Positions 20,289 through 32,751 of a DNA stretch of 64,000 bases are shown in pieces (the stretch's first letter is position 1; each line of letters starts with the position of its first letter). The position numbers were made by a program, and so were the translations under genes. The notes below the pieces were generated by a model that had not been told where the DNA came from, searched no databases, and was given only the letters and a program-made list of their open reading frames with translations. The stretch comes from Brugia malayi (taxonomy: Eukaryota > Nematoda > Chromadorea > Rhabditida > Onchocercidae), in assembly GCF_000002995.4 (NCBI RefSeq), contig NW_025062475.1, positions 9,986,187 through 10,050,186 of the forward strand, read 5' to 3'.

Positions 20289-22568
20289 ATGAAAGAAAGA
20301 GCTATGCTGAAGAAGAAAGTAGGCAACGGTGATTTACTGCAGAGCTCCGCGAAGTATTTCGATGATTATCATTGCAAAACAACCGAATGGGTTAGATACA
20401 TCATATATTCATCTTGCAACTTTCATTTAAGCATAACTGTGTTAATTAATCGGATCGATTAAATAAGTTTATTCCACCTACATACATCACACATTTAATT
20501 TCTAAATAAATTGATTAAATGAAATTTAGGAACTGTATGAAACAAACATTATGACCCGTATTTTGAGTAATTAAGAAGACACTCAACTACTCTACAAATA
20601 GTTCAGTTGTGGCACTTTCATTGAGGACAACAACTCTTTTATGACCGTTTTACTATTTGATTATTAACACTATTTAAACTATTTCAATTTAACAAAGAAC
20701 TAATTCTTTATTTATCCTTAATGCAATTCGAAACTAATTTCAATGAAGAGAAAATGATAAGTTTTAGAATGTTAAACAAATGAAGACAAAGACAAATATG
20801 GAAGAAGTGAAACAAGTTATTACTGCTTTAAAGGTTTCATTCTGAATATTCAAAATATTTACTAAAAGGAAAGAAAAAGGAAAAAAAAGCAATAAATGGA
20901 CAAAAATTTAAGCTTTCAATTTTTTGAGAAAAATAAAAGGAAAAAAAAAACCTTTAGAAAATTAGATGTTTTCAAATTTTTTTCAAACATTTATTCCAGT
21001 TTTTAAAAATCGTATTTTTCAAGTGTGAAACAATTTTTCATTTTTATTTCTTTTTTTTTAAAGAACAAATTGATGGAAAGGCATTTAATGTCGAAGAAGA
21101 TTGCAGAATTGGAAAAAATTCTGCAAAAAATCAATAATGCCACAAATGAAGTTATAATTGAGGTGTTATTTTCTGTCACATTTTTTCTTTTGACGATTGA
21201 TAAATTAAAAAACATTTCATTAAATGAAGGAATACATCATATATGAATGATTGAAAGATTAAAATGGTTAAAAATGAATTAATCCAAATCTAATAATCAA
21301 TATTATCAACTTATGTTATGCATAATTTGCAGATGAATAATCGAGTGGATGATTTAAATCGAGATTGGCAAGAACGATTACGAAATGAAAATGTAAAATG
21401 GGAAAATGATATTCATACATCAAGCAAATATTGCGATAAGTGCGTTTGGCTTTTTTTTAAAGCCATTTTATTATTAATTTGATATAAGATACAATCATTT
21501 GGATGCATACATAAGATATTTCTTGAATAGATATTTTATAATTTTTAAATTATAAATTTTGCTTCTGTCAAAATTTTAAATTGAAATTTTCAATAGAATA
21601 TGGTAACACTTTAGACTGGTTAGCCAGCACAAATAATAGCATAAGAAATGTCTGAAACGTTAAATTTAACAAAAAAAAAAAAAGACTTTGCGCAATTTCA
21701 GTAGACCAATAGAAACTCGAAATTTACAAGATATTAACAAAGTGATATGGCGAACGGAACGACGTCTTATTGAGTTAACCGATCGTCTAGCACCAATTCA
21801 AAAAATGGAGCAAAAATTGGAAAAAATTATTGAAGTATTGAAAAATGCTCCATGTTATCATCAGTCAACGTCCATTACTACGGATAACTTGGTTGGTTGG
21901 CTTATATTGTAATTTCATAATTAGATAAGATTAAGAGCTGAGCTAATGCACTACGTTTCATCGATATTTCTATTCGTTGATAATAAAGTGTAAAATATTA
22001 AAAAGTTTTAGCATATCTCAGAGAGTGAAAGTGTTAATACAGCAAGGACAGCACAAAATATGCAAGAGGAAAGTGTTACAAAAGCTCCCAACTTCTATGG
22101 AGTTGTTGAAATCGCTGCAAATTATTCTATGGTTATTGGCTATTTCATTTTAAAATGAAAATTTTTGTTCAGAACTGGGAGGTATTACATGAGAATCAAA
22201 GGTAATCAGAAATTCATGGGCATATGTAGAAAATATAAATTGAACATTTTGAAAAATTTGGTCATGTAATGTATACTTCTATATCTGAACCATTATAATT
22301 CATAATCAAAATGGTATAATCAATTAAGTGTCTTCGAAATCTGGAACGAGCCATCAAATCCTTGGAATCAATGAAGCAAATGTCAGCATTATTTGGTGTT
22401 TCTGTTGATGGAATATCAAGCGTTTCAGATGTTAACCATACTGCAAACGTACTTAAACAATTTGTTAACAAATTGAAAATTTCGGTAATTCTACAAAATT
22501 TTAACCTCATTTTGTTCAAATATTTGAATTAATTTGGACTTATGCACTAAAATTTTCAATTTCAGTAA
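20289..22568 (+). CDS. Unrecognised small coiled-coil protein
   Basis: No family recognised. Consecutive exons join in frame: 20289-about 20390 (MKERAMLKKKVGNGDLLQSS), about 21062-21160 (NKLMERHLMSKKIAELEKIL), about 21333-21438 (MNNRVDDLNRDWQERLRNE), about 21702-21890 (RPIETRNLQDINKVIWRTER, then LIELTDRLAPIQKMEQKLEK), about 22012-22120 (HISESESVNTARTAQ), and 22329-22483 (CLRNLERAIKSLESMKQMSA). The stop is probably split: the last exon ends ...LKIS and the next acceptor at 22565 is followed at once by TAA. Reading through instead adds about 15 residues before a stop near 22530. The predicted product, about 240 residues, is nearly all charged amphipathic helix. Small lysosome/BLOC-type or centrosomal coiled-coil proteins look like this, but I cannot support a name. 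The junction between the 22012 and 22329 exons is the least certain. Confidence 0.6.
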
Positions 22569-24644
22569 TTAAATTCTGTTCGCAAAATTTGTCAAACTTA
22601 AGAGAGAAAGATGTAATTGAATATTAATTTTAAAAACATTATATATTTTGCTCGTATGCATTAGATAGAAATGATGCAAAGAACGGTGCAGGAAATATCA
22701 AATACATAGTTTCGCAGGAATTTATTGGAATTATCAAAAAAAAAAAAAATGAATGCCAAATTGATAAGAAATGAATAGATGTAATTTAGTGGAAAGTACA
22801 ATATAGTCTTAAAATTTGTATGAAATAGCAAACCTATGGATAGTAACTACTACGATAGGACGAAAAGTTCATCTCAGTGAATGTTTAACCCTTTCATGTT
22901 AATAGTAAGTGACACTCTGGATTGTTACAAAGGTATTTAATATTTAATGTCCTGAAAAATATATTTCACGTATATATAGATATCATAATGATATAATTCT
23001 TACAGCTGCAGAAACGTAATTTGCGAAGTGATAATGTTTTGTTTTGATTGATATGTGACAAATGAAACTCTCCCTCTCTCTCATATATGTTTATATTTTC
23101 ACTTGATCATTATCATTTATCTATTGTAACATCAAATTTGTTAAAAAAAATAAAAAAATAAAACAATAAAGTTTTAAAAAAGTTGTCAAACTTATCGAAT
23201 GTTGTAGTATAAATTAAAATTTTTCAATCAAAAAACTTTTTAACGTTCAAATTTATCATATGGATGAACAAAAAATTTTAATGGAGAAAATGAGTGTTTA
23301 TAATTAAGATCGCTAAAAGTATTAATGATTGAAAATTTTTACTTTAAGGTTCTTAGTAAAAAATTAACTTAATATGTTTCCAACAAATTAGCTTCTTATC
23401 AATTCTAATAAATGCAAAAAGAAATAATATGTTGACTGGAAGATGAAAAAAGGAGTATGAATTTTTTTATAGTTTGCCAAGTGAATTATTTCAAAAACAA
23501 AATAGTTTCGTGTGAAAAAATCGCACATGTATATATAATTGAAATCGTTAATTCTTAGATTAAAAAGGAAAAAAGTCATTCAATATATTTTTTTCTAAAA
23601 AGTAAAAAAAAATTAAGAAATAACACAATATTGCAATAGCAATGATTAAAAAATATTATGGATGAAATGTCATTTTTTTCTTCTCGAAAATGATGATGTA
23701 ACTGCCACAATTATTTCCTTTTTTCTTTTTTTTTTGAAATTTCTATTCTTTCTTTTTTTGGTTTTTTATAACTGTTGAAAGATAAATATATGTCGTAAGA
23801 TGCGATTTATGACCTACAAAAGTATGTGCTATAATCCAAGATAATAGTTCTCCATTTTAGTTCCTTTAAACTTCTTCTTTCATATCTTTTATCCACCAAT
23901 TTTATTCCATCTATGAACAAATTTTTTTCTTATATTGGAAATAATTTTTAATTTCACATTGATATATGTATGTATTAATGATGGTAGCAATAACAACAAT
24001 AACAATAAATAATAATAATAATAAAAGTGAACGAATTCATTTAATAACTTTGTAATCTATAATTTTTGTATAACTAAATCTCACAAATCTTTTTGATTTT
24101 TTTATGCTAGTATTCATTTTAAAACTGATTAAAAAATTAGACACATTGCAAAAAAAAGAAAGTAAAAATCACAAAATATTTTTAGACAGAATCAGTTTAC
24201 ATCTTTTGTTTATTTTTGGCAAAACCTGAATAGTTGTTAAACCAAGAATTATTTAATTTAAAGTCTCAAAATACTGAATATAAGCTTGAATTTCAATCCA
24301 TTCAGCTAATAAGTTTAACCTTTTAATGACCATTTTTGCAACTTATGCAATAGTTTTTAAAAAAGAGTAAAAAACTTTTTAAATGTGTATACTTTGTAGC
24401 ATTTGAAGAAAGTTAACGAAGCGTACGTAAGGAACTTTCTTATAGACAAGTTTAGGTAGCTTGTCCTTTTAAATAAACTTGAAGAATATGGCATTTTAGA
24501 TAAGCTTAGAAAACATAGTGATTAAGTAGGCATGTTTTAAATTTTGTATGACTTAACTTTTTAAAAGAATGAAAGAAAATAATTATAATAATGTTTCGTT
24601 AATCTGCAACTGTTTAAAAGTACATAATTTTATTGAATTTCAGG
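22569..24644. other. AT-rich intergenic region
   Basis: About 2 kb with no convincing exon. It contains short homopolymers, a (CT)n-like stretch near 23070, and an imperfect AAT/AAC trinucleotide microsatellite at about 23985-24024. Confidence 0.5.
24640..24644 (+). promoter_or_regulatory. Candidate trans-splice acceptor of the ground-like gene
   Basis: TTTCAG|G directly abuts the ATG at 24645. A 5' UTR of one base is typical of spliced-leader-accepting nematode mRNAs. A normal cis acceptor from an upstream non-coding exon is the alternative. Confidence 0.5.
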
Positions 24645-25844
24645 ATGAGCCACGATGATGGTTATTACATTTCCAAGAGATCACTCCTTCTAATCATATT
24701 CGTTCTAAATTTATCATCTTTTAATGCCACAGACAGTGATAATATGAGATGTAAATGCATATCAGAATCAAAATCAAAATGTAAATTGACATGTTTGGAT
24801 GGAACAAATAAAACTGACACGAATCACAACATAGAAAGACGAGAAATAGATTATGAGGAAGTTGAAATTATCGATGAACGAAAATGCAATAGCAAAAGTT
24901 TGCAAAATATAATGTTACAGGTGAGTAATTCTCTTATCATATCATTTTTATAGAAAGGAAGAAAATGATTTAAACTCTCTAATAGTTGATAATTTCAAAA
25001 TTGTCGCATTCTTTTACATTTATATAATATTTGCATTTTGGAATTAGAAAGGGAAAAGATTTGGAAATATCCTTGTGTTATAACAAGAAATCGATTAACG
25101 ATTAACAATTAATAATTAACAGTTAACAGTTAACGATTAACAAACAGTTCTTACTATAAAATATCTTTATTGCTTTACTACTAATGCACCTTTATTGTCT
25201 TAAATATCCTAACACTCTTTTGTCTGTTCTAAAAAGAATTTAATTTATTTCTCATTAATTACTAATCCTTTTTTATTATAGTTTTTCACTAAAAATAATT
25301 CATTCAATGTTTTTTTTTAAATCAAATTTGTTTGCTTACTTCTAAGTTAGACTTAATTTAAAATAAAGGAAAATGAATTTTTTGATTGCACCAATACGTT
25401 ATGTTATGAAAATGATTAAAGAATTGGTAAGAAAAGAGTAATAATTATAAAACAATAATTTTGCTGTAAACAGTATTATTTGTATTCTAAATGAGTGACA
25501 TTTAATAGAAATTAATTAATTCCATAAGAACAATGCATTATTTAAATTAGTTAATATGTAACGAAAATTTCGGCATACTAATTAATAATTGAGATAAACT
25601 AAATTTTGATATGATTTTAACAATTCTACAAATTACTCAGAATATGGCTGGACAAACAGCAAAACAAGCAAAAACAAAAATAATGCGAGCAGCCGAAGCA
25701 CTTCTTGGCGGTTATTTCAACGTTATTTGCGCTTCTGGTGATTTCTCTTACATTACAACAACTAGCCTTTATTGTTTACAATCTTTGGGTAATATCAATT
25801 GTTATGCATTTCTTACAGGAAATACTCGCCCAAGACTGAAGTAA
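24645..25844 (+). CDS. Secreted ground-like domain protein (hedgehog-related family)
   Basis: Two exons, 24645-24920 and 25641-25844, join in phase 0 to give 159 residues. The N-terminus carries a signal-peptide-like hydrophobic segment (about residues 11-27, RSLLLIIFVLNLSSFNA). A Cys- and Lys-rich linker follows, then a C-terminal ground-like domain: CNSKSLQNIMLQ across the splice to NMAGQTAKQAKTKI, then AAEALLGGYFNVICASGDFS, YITTTSLYCLQSLGNINCYA. The spaced C...C...YC...CYAF pattern is the family signature. Ground-like proteins are extracellular relatives of the N-terminal part of nematode warthog/groundhog proteins and are often made by hypodermis or glia. The ATG directly follows TTTCAG|G at 24643-24644, a likely spliced-leader acceptor. 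There is no hog/autoprocessing domain. Confidence 0.88.
25092..25142 (+). repeat. Tandem ATTAAC-type octamer repeat in ground-like gene intron
   Basis: About six imperfect copies of an 8-mer of the type ATTAACGA / GTTAACA(G) follow one another in the single intron. Confidence 0.6.
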
Positions 25845-27195
25845 AAAGATTACAAAAAAACTAAAATTTATTAATTATTGTGGAAGAGATGTCAACATCA
25901 GCTTCATTTTTCATTCCTTTCTATTATATTTTTTAATTTATATTCTCACTAATTTTGTTTAATAATCATTAATCAGCAAAGAATAATTCGAAATGGAAAA
26001 AACAGTTATGTAACGAGTATGAATGAGAAGGACTTTATTGCTTGAATATTGTTGGTAATAACTGAACAAAGAGATTACACTTGTTTCAAACTTATTATCA
26101 GTCAACCGGGATGATGCACAGGAAACTCTTCTCTGATAAGTTATTTCTTATCATCATTATGTCCATTTTAATTCACTGAAAGTTTTGTGATTGACATGTT
26201 GATGATAACAAATATTGATCAGGGAAGACTGCCAACAGCTGCAATTATTTCAGCCTTATGCAAATTGATTCTATCTACCGTATCAAAAGGGAAATGTATT
26301 ATGAAGATAGGAATGTATAGATAATCCTATTTTGTTAATCATATCCAATTTATAGTACTGGTGAAATGCAATAAAGTTTCATCCGATGTAGGCCAAAAGA
26401 TTTTATGCAAAAGAATGGATTACCAGGGAAAATGTTACAGACATCATTTGAATCACTTGAATATAAATAATGGAAAAAGATTTACCATTAAGTATTTTTA
26501 AAAGAATAATCCGGAATACGGGGCAATGGAAGTTCTAAGGTAGAGGAGATATGTGGCAAAATGATAAGTTCAATGCCAATATTACTATTAATTTTTTTAA
26601 GAAAGAAAAGATTATTGAGTGTCACGAAATGTAGAGATGGAAGCAGAGAAAGAGAAACAGGGAGAGCAAGAAATATTTTAATATAAACTGTCATCACAAG
26701 AATCAAAAGGATGCGTACTAAGGATACCAGTAGTAAACATACCTTATAAGTTAAAAAGCAATATTTTATAAATGTCTTACTTCGAAATATCAATAAAAGC
26801 GTCATTTCATCCAATAATTTACAATTACATTTTTTTTTTTTTTTTTTTTTTGACGAAAAGATAGTTTATGCTATGAATTTTAATGCTTTTCGTCAATATA
26901 ATTTAGTAACATAAATTACAACTGTATTCTATTTCAGATACATGAGAAAGACATTAAAGCAAAAAGATTATAGAAATAAGCAGAGAAGGATGATATCTGC
27001 ATCGACTATGCGCAGCTGTTCCGATATTAGAAAGCACTTTTGACTGCACTATATACAATTCTGAAAACATAATGCTTAAAATAATTCCAAATATAACAAC
27101 AGCTTCTTATGCTTGAAATTGCATCGGTTGACTCATATACTCGTTCTGATTCTAATTTCAATTTAAGAAATTAAAAGAGAAACAATTACAATTGT
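25845..27195. other. Intergenic region between ground-like and snap-29 genes
   Basis: About 1.35 kb between convergent genes. It holds a T22 homopolymer (26830-26851) and a 108-codon open frame on the minus strand (26488-26814) that is hydrophobic but has no recognisable domain or splice partner; I treat that frame as chance. Confidence 0.45.
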
Positions 27196-29100
27196 TCACC
27201 TCTTTTTGCTAACTGAAGGTAATGAAGGCTTCATTTCCTCTTTATCCGCTGAACCAAGTAATTTTTTCATCTGAAAAAGTATGAAATATCAAGTACATCA
27301 AGTTTAAGTAAACAAATTTCAACCATATTATAGATATCTCAGATAAAACGGAAGATCTAATATGAATTAAACATTATGCAAAGTACACACTTGCTTATCT
27401 TGATCTTTGACGCGTGCATTAGTACGTTCAGCTTTAACTTGAATTCTATCTAACATTTCATTCTGCGAATCAACTTCCTCGCCAATAGCTTTGCCAAGCA
27501 TACGTAATCGAGCCAATTGAGAACTCATTGAATCTAAACCCATCTTATATTTTAAAACATTATTAAAATTATATGGGACTGTTAGAACAAGAATGAATAA
27601 ATGTTTTACTACCAAGATTAGAATCAATTTCATTATCCATCGCCTCCCAGCGTGTTCCTTTGATTACAGCCCGTGAACTCTCGCTTAATGTTGGACCCGA
27701 TATACATACGGCACCTCCAGCACAACTTGAACCTGCTTTAGAAACATTACTTAATTTATCCACAGTATTTCCAAGCACTGAATCCGATTTCGACGGAGCC
27801 ATCTGCAACCATATTATACATATATATAAACTTGTGTACACACATATATGATATATAAAATTAATATGCATTACTAATTACCATGAATCATCAATCAATT
27901 GATAAACTATGTATTAGATAAAAACCGAATTCAAAAACAACGACAATAGTAATAATAACAATAATTAATGACAATAATTCATAACAAAATAATCCACAGT
28001 AATAATAATAATAAATAATAACGATTAATAATAGTAATAATAATAAAATAATAAAAACAAAAAAATTTTAATGTAAAAAGGAAAAAGAAATCATCGTTTT
28101 AAATATTTTTATTCATTGCTGGCCTTTCGCCCAATTACAAGTTTCGAAAAGTAATGAAACCTTACAGATGACTCCTCTTTTGGCGCACGAGAAAATTTAT
28201 TTCTGAAGAAACCGCCGAAGACAGATTTCAAACTGTTAAGGTTACGCTGAGTCATTTTCGTTGTTCTATCAATATCATCGAGATTCTTTTCCGTATGTTC
28301 TAGCTTCTCCCTTTGCGTTAACAAGTCCTAAAGCAAAATCATTTATACAACATATAAAAAAGGGGGTCCAGTCGCATATTTTTCCAAAATAAAAAATGGC
28401 AATCAAATCAATACTTGTGCAGTTGCTATGCCAATTTGTTCACTTTGTTCTAAATTCTTCCTTGATCGCTCTGTGCTATCTAACGATTCCTGCATGTAGC
28501 GTTCCAGCTCTTGTTCATAAAAATTAACATCATCTTCTATACTGTTACCACTATTGTTAGAATTTACCGTTGTATAACTTTTCACCGGTCCTACAATCAT
28601 ATAAATTTTAATTCAAATTATGAAATATGTTTAGTTTTTTTTTTCTTTTTTCTTTTTTTTTTTTTTTTTTTTACAAAAATCCATTAGAGACATTTTAACA
28701 ATTTCACCAACTGAACGTAAGATTTGAAAACACTGCACTTTTAAAAAGATTCTTTCTACATATAAGTCTTTGTAAATAATTACAATATTTGTAGCATATG
28801 CCACCGGAACTACGCATTAATTGGATATAAACAATTGTGTTTTGCAGACGAGGAAAAATCAATAAAAAATGAATAAAATTTGTTAGCACTCAAAAAATAA
28901 ACGATGTGATTGTATCACAGTTTACTAAGGATGAACAGATACTATTCTTCAGGAATATTTCAAAAATTCCCATCCCCAAATTATTAAAAAATTTATCAAA
29001 AAAAAATTTGACGAATATGAATACGCACTGAAACTAATCTCCATTTACCTTTATAAATATTGGGATTTACATAATTATCGTCAAATGGATTTGATGACAT
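27196..29100 (-). CDS. snap-29: SNAP-29 Qbc-SNARE
   Basis: Soluble Qbc-SNARE for endosomal/lysosomal and autophagosome-lysosome fusion. The start MSSNPFDDNYVNPNIYKG (ATG at 29100) carries the NPF-type motif typical of SNAP-29. The Qb SNARE helix spans YEQELERYMQESLDSTERS to EKLEHTEKNLDDIDRTTKM and is followed by RNLNSLKSVFGGFFRNKF. A Ser/Gly-rich linker follows, with WEAMDNEIDSNL leading into the Qc helix: DSMSSQLARLRMLGKAIGEE, VDSQNEMLDRIQVKAERTN, ARVKDQDKQMKKLLG. The zero-layer Gln of the Qc helix (SQNEM) is intact. The last exon runs to VSKKR-stop at 27196. The linker has only two cysteines (SCAGGAVC), not the palmitoylated cluster of SNAP-25, which fits SNAP-29. Splice joins G|AT (NLDSM) and phase-0 joins are all consistent. 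Confidence 0.95.
27930..28055. repeat. AAT/AAC trinucleotide-rich tract in snap-29 intron
   Basis: An imperfect (AAT)n tract with AAC interruptions spans about 125 bp of the intron, e.g. the run of AATs at 28002-28020 and 28034-28050. Confidence 0.6.
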
Positions 29101-29454
29101 CGAATTAAACAACCAATGACGTTGAACAATAATCTGGAAAGATTAATTTTTAACACTGTGACTTTTTACAACTTTTCTCGACGTTTCATTTCCATTTAAA
29201 GATTTAAAAAATGTAAAATTATCTAACTGCTCATACACAACCAAGCTACTGGATGATACAGCCAAAATCTACACTTCAATGTTTATTTGTGATACATCGT
29301 TCGTTACGTATAGCATCTGCATTTATTCACCAACAATCATTCAACATCATTCATTCAAGTAACAAAGAAAAATGGCAGCACCAAACAGCTTTTACGTTCC
29401 AACTAAAGTTTCGCCATTCTATTAATTATTGATACCCGTCTACACAATGACATT

Positions 29455-29506
<52 letters not shown>

Positions 29507-30095
29507 CATAGCGATTACTTGTCTTCCTCAGCATATTCCTTCTTCTACCACCAAAAAAGTGGCAATTGAAAAGATTTACAGCAAAAGGTATCACAGCTCT
29601 CGCAATATACTTGCTACAAACCATTTCAAGTTTTCGACTGTAGTCCTTGACCGAAGTCTACCAAAGAATTTTTATATCAATGAATGGTATCCTGAGAAAC
29701 TAAGCAATACTTTGTTTATATTATTTGTGCCAAATCATGCTTACAAAACATCCTGACTTAGAGCCAACAACAATTTGCGAAAAGATGAATGCGTGTTTGC
29801 CATAAATTTATTCATTTACATTTCATTACACTATCCATTACTACCCCATCACCAGTTATTTAGTGATTATTCTCCATTTCCATTACGGTTCAAAATTCAA
29901 CTCAATTTACCACATTTAAGATATGAAAATTAAATTTGAAATATAGCTCGTAAAATTTCTTCGCAACAATCAAAGACGACCTTTTATTCTAATTTTATTT
30001 GGGAAAAATATTTCTCGCACATACACAGGCGTCGGAAATTTTGGAAACTCAGTCAAAAAACATAGATAAACACAAACAATGACGAATTAACATGT
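29101..30095. other. Intergenic region upstream of snap-29
   Basis: About 1 kb between the snap-29 start and the stop of the next minus-strand gene. It contains a pure (TA)21 microsatellite. An 84-codon plus-strand frame (29502-29756) begins directly after the microsatellite, but I find no domain or splice partner for it. Confidence 0.45.
29461..29502. repeat. (TA)n microsatellite
   Basis: 42 bp of uninterrupted TA dinucleotides. Confidence 0.95.
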
Positions 30096-31588
30096 TTATT
30101 TTTTCTCATTCTGTTCTAAATCCTCTTCGGCTGATAAGTCTACATCTTCAAATTGTTCGTTTTCACTAACAGCAGATGCAGCAGAACTGCTTTCTACTGA
30201 TATGCGAGATGCCATTATAGTTCCACTAGAACCTTGCGTTCCATCCGCTGCAACTCTCGGGAAAGTCGCTAAGCGACCGAAAACGAACAAATGCGAACCT
30301 AAATTATGCGAAGTAAAATAAAATTTTTATATTTCCGCGGCAATAATAATTTCAATCCACCGTTAAACTTTACCTTCATCGACATTTGCCCTGCAATATG
30401 CAAGCGAAGTTCGTGTTCCTAAACGCACTCGGAAATCATAATGACCTATAAAATATTTGAATGTATTGAAACACAAACCTTGATAATAGTACACATATCC
30501 TAAAAAATCAGTTTATTATTCCTGATGACATCATCACTTATGCAAAACAAAACTATCAGTCAACATGGCAATAACTTTATTATATCTACATCTTATTCCT
30601 ACAAAAATACGAAAGTAACCAGCAACAATGGAATCATCGGTAACGATCAGAACAAGTACTCCAACCAATTTGAACAAATTTTTTCCTAAATCTTGATTAT
30701 TTCGCAATAAAACCGATAAAATATTATATAATAAATAATACCTCCAAATGAATTTGACGTGATTCGAACAACGCCAAATTTTCCCCCATTTCTAGTTGTC
30801 CCATAAAATGGTTTACTTGTTACTGTCCCACTAAGGCAAACTCGATTAACGCTACAATATATTTATATTTTTACAGACAAAGAATAAAGCACAGTCCAAA
30901 ATGAATAGGGAAATAACTACAGAATCAATTACATACTGATCTACCAACTCAATAATTGTGCGGTTAATCAATTCATAAGTAAAACTAAGTCGTCATAAAA
31001 ACAGATGACTAGTTAAATAGTTAATCAATCAAGTATCAGCTGATTAAGTAACCAAAAGATTTTTAATTTGACTGAAACCCTTAAAAATTTAAGAAACAAA
31101 TAATGTTAACGAATTAAATAAAAATATCTGCAAGATCACAGTGCAAAGTAATGCTCGAATTGTACAGGATACCTTACTTCCTGCGACTGACCGCCTGGGT
31201 CAATAGCTCATTAGGTCTCTCTGACGATGAATAAGTGCTTGTATCTGTGGGCTGTTGTAGATTGGCTTCTGCTGCAAACAATCGTCTGGAAAGCTTAAAA
31301 AAAATATCTTTCAGTTGCCTTTAAAAAATAAATCACGTATAAACACTATGAATCTATTTATTGATTTTAATTTAACTATCAAATCGATAAATAACATCTT
31401 AAAACAAGCTTGCCATACAAAAACATTCATATCTAGTAATTAAGTATTCAAAGAAAGATTCCTTTCAAAAACCATTTATGGAAATATAAAATTTATGGAA
31501 ATGTAAAAGTTTATGTAATCGAAGAAACCAAAACCTGCTGAACTAAGGACACTCCTGGAGTATATCTTGACAATACTTCACGGAGCAT
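30096..31588 (-). CDS. Mitochondrial single-stranded DNA-binding-like protein (copy 1)
   Basis: Predicted mitochondrial SSB-family OB-fold protein. Exon 1 (31535-31588) encodes MLREVLSRYTPGVSLVQQ, an Arg/Ser/hydrophobic N-terminus suited to mitochondrial import. Exon 2 adds LSRRLFAAEANLQQPTD. The OB-fold begins SRRNVNRVCLSGTVTSKPF (compare the family start SLNRVHLLGRVG), continues with NGGKFGVVRITSNSFGG and HYDFRVRLGTRTSLAYC, and ends ANVDEGSHLFVFGRLATFP (family VKKGSRIYLEGKI). The C-terminus is acidic (VDLSAEEDLEQNEKK), as in bacterial SSB tails. All exon joins are in phase. A second SSB-like gene lies head to head about 1.25 kb away. Which of the two is the true mtss-1 orthologue I cannot decide. 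Confidence 0.8.
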
Positions 31589-31900
31589 TTCTTCAGAAAA
31601 TCTCCCTATAATTATATATTACGTGTGCATGTATTTTTGAGAATATTCTATGGCCGAGATCGGGAATTGCACTCACATCTCCTTCCTTCTTCTGATTATA
31701 AGAAAACCCCTCAACGAATAGGACAGCAACTATATGGCCTAAAGAGCCTAGAGCCTGAAGAAACCACGACCTCCCACCAGGCCAGCCCAAACACGCCCTC
31801 AAGCCCAGCATTTTAGGAGAGTTCAGAAAAATAATGGTCTGTACCACCATGTACAAGGAACTCGTCTCGCTGTATCACTACGGGTATATTCGGCCAACTC

Positions 31901-31941
31901 TAAACTGAAGTTAACTCCCCTAATTTTAGGGAGTTCAGTTC
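31901..31941. repeat. Imperfect inverted repeat
   Basis: AACTCCC ctaatttta GGGAGTT forms a 7-bp stem with a 9-nt loop. Flanking AACTGAAG / CAGTT can extend it imperfectly. It sits at the right end of the GC-richer block. Confidence 0.6.
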
Positions 31942-32751
31942 TTTTTTCTATCGTTTTGTAGTATTTTGTACACTTTTCTCGTTTATTATCAGTCTCTATT
32001 AACTCATCAGAAACAATACTCTTTCCACTTACACTCTCAATCTATGTTCTATCTGTGACCGTTATACTACCTCCCATAACTTAACATATTTCCGTATTAC
32101 TTTTAAGTTACTTATACTGTAGTTAATTGTTTTATTTGTAATTAGTTCTTTCTTATGTATCTATAGTTATTTTTAATTGTGATCTAAAGTATTATGACTG
32201 TTTATTTGTTATTATGTATTGATTTGTTATCTGTTTTTTAACTGTTTTAGTTTAATTTTTAAAGTTTGTAATTTGTTATTAGAGGATATGAAACATTTGT
32301 GTTTGTTTTTTTCAATCCATTTTTGTCTTTTATTTTTTTTTTCTATGTTTATTTTATTTGGTTTCTTGGATTATTCTTGTATTTTTTTTTCTTTTTTTTT
32401 TTTTTGATTCTTTTGATTTTGTCCTTTATTACGAGTATTTTCATTTTAGGACTTGTTTGTATTTTTGAGTTCATAGTAGTTTTTTTTTTTTCTGATGCCA
32501 TATGAAACATATGCTATGTTGATTCGATTATCATCAGTTATATCGTCCATCTTTTCCTAAAAGATATTCCTACACAATCTAATGTTTATACAACCGTCTA
32601 CCATATATATCAGATTGGTATTAATAGTTTGGGTGGTTGCTTTGTAGCACATTGCACATTTTGTTTGGAATGTAAAATGGATGTATCTGAAATATATCAT
32701 TTGCATTCTTCTGATGCTTTCTAAATTATATGGATGGTTTACAAGAGAATT

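Noticed and set aside
22172..22201. Micro-exon (AACTGGGAGG...) in the coiled-coil gene
   Set aside because: It has acceptor and donor, but none of the three phases connects the flanking exons without a stop.
26488..26814. 108-codon minus-strand open frame with two hydrophobic stretches
   Set aside because: No start context, splice partner or recognisable domain; composition matches translation of AT-rich intergenic DNA.
29502..29756. 84-codon plus-strand frame directly after the (TA)n microsatellite
   Set aside because: No homologue recognised, starts at the microsatellite edge and has no acceptor or poly(A) support; kept only as part of the intergenic description.
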